DNA of 23,870 bases, from the NCBI GenBank assembly GCA_012841735.1, contig DUUE01000059.1, positions 1 through 23,870 of the forward strand, given 5' to 3'. This DNA is from Bacillota bacterium. GTDB lineage: Bacteria > Bacillota > Dethiobacteria > Dethiobacterales > Dethiobacteraceae. Position 1 is the first letter of the stretch, and the number at the start of each line of letters is the position of its first letter. Positions 23,421 to 23,870 of the stretch are shown here, one piece after another. A program made the translations under genes and the position numbers. Below the pieces are notes generated by a model. That model was not told the DNA's origin. It searched no databases and saw nothing but the letters and a program-made list of their open reading frames with translations.

Positions 23421-23525
23421 GCCTAACCCTAAAGAAATTCTAGATGTGATTGACAAATCCTGCACTTGTTCCGGCAATTTTGTACATTTAATTATTAGCT
23501 TGTGTGGAATAATCAGGTTATTGTG

Positions 23526-23870
23526 TCACTGCATGCCGCCACGGTTGTCCTTATCAGCCTGTGGAAACAGAAGTTTCAGTGTTTCCCTGGCCTCACTGAC
23601 TGTGTAGAGCGAACCGCAGATACAAAGCGCCTCCTCCGGCCGTGTCTGCGCCACTGCCGCTCTCACGGCCACATCAACATCAGGCACCACTTCCACAGGC
23701 ACCTCCCCGGCATAACGCCCGGCCATTTCCGCCACCAGATGCGGATCGGCCGCCCTGGGGTTGTGCGGTGTGGTAATAATTACACCGGCAGTTGCCAGGG
23801 GGATCAGCAGACTCAGGATTTCATCCACTGCTTTGTCCGCCAGGATACCGGTAACCAGGCGCAGCCTGCG
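23526..23870 (-). CDS. folC: FolC, folylpolyglutamate/dihydrofolate synthase (C-terminal part)
   Basis: FolC adds glutamates to folates. Only the last 114 codons are in the window; the frame is open to the right edge and the true start lies beyond. The segment is the Mur-ligase C-terminal domain: LVTGILADKAVDEIL, then TTPHNPRAADPHLVAEMA (about residues 33-50 of the visible part) and ICGSLYTVSEARE near the end. These match the C-terminus of the family. FolC next to the maf/radC/mre block is common in Bacillota; here the rnf and antiporter operons lie between. Confidence 0.9.
   Translation of the reverse strand, partial: RRLRLVTGILADKAVDEILSLLIPLATAGVIITTPHNPRAADPHLVAEMAGRYAGEVPVEVVPDVDVAVRAAVAQTRPEEALCICGSLYTVSEARETLKLLFPQADKDNRGGMQ

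Noticed and set aside
23450..23478. Plus-strand TTGACA as a promoter
   Set aside because: The hexamer 17 bases on is GGCAAT, a poor -10, and no plus-strand gene follows.
23505..23525. Inverted repeat AATAA/TTATT after folC as terminator
   Set aside because: The stem is only five A/T pairs and no T run follows on the minus strand.

Overview
The window is a single co-oriented block: every supported gene lies on the minus strand, so transcription runs from base 23870 towards base 1. The gene set and order (Gx/HepS-I-like membrane protein, maf, radC, mreBCD, mrdA, minCDE, rodA) together with strong AGGAGG-type ribosome binding sites and sigma-A promoters point to an anaerobic, moderately GC-rich Bacillota of the Clostridia type. 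MinE is present, so it is not a Bacillus-like Min system. The exact lineage cannot be fixed from the sequence alone.

Regions in transcription order: (1) the 3' end of folC (23526-23870, entering from the right edge). (2) A complete six-gene Rnf operon, rnfC-D-G-E-A-B (18003-23373), closed by a 15-bp-stem terminator. It encodes the membrane ferredoxin:NAD+ oxidoreductase. Its RnfG is unusual: the normal FMN-binding domain is followed by two nearly identical extra FMN-binding domains, giving three predicted covalent FMN sites. (3) A second operon with a clear sigma-A promoter: moaC followed, with a 4-base overlap, by a Mrp/Mnh-like cation antiporter module in the order E-F-G-(MbhD-like)-(MbhE-like)-B-C-D1-D2-D3 (9493-17355). 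This is the gene order of the antiporter half of archaeal-type membrane-bound hydrogenases, but no hydrogenase or other redox subunit follows. Instead there are three tandem NuoL/M/N-type ion-translocating subunits. The last one carries a C-terminal tail of six 25-residue repeats and a final membrane helix. It ends at a perfect rho-independent terminator.

(4) A housekeeping block: Gx-like transporter, maf and radC (7516-9348); mreB-C-D and mrdA (3122-7421), with an extended -10 promoter in front of mreB and a terminator after mrdA; minC-D-E (1222-2997), with a sigma-H-like promoter candidate; and rodA (1-1106), which runs to the left edge with at most its last few bases missing.

Likely joint function: Rnf uses reduced ferredoxin to build an ion gradient (Na+ or H+), and the adjacent Mrp-like module can exchange Na+ for H+. 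The two operons together look like an energy-conservation and ion-circuit island set between folC and the cell-shape/division cluster. The most interesting points are the triple-flavin RnfG, the repeat-tailed third antiporter subunit, the hydrogenase-less MBH-type antiporter with three pump subunits, and moaC at the head of that operon.
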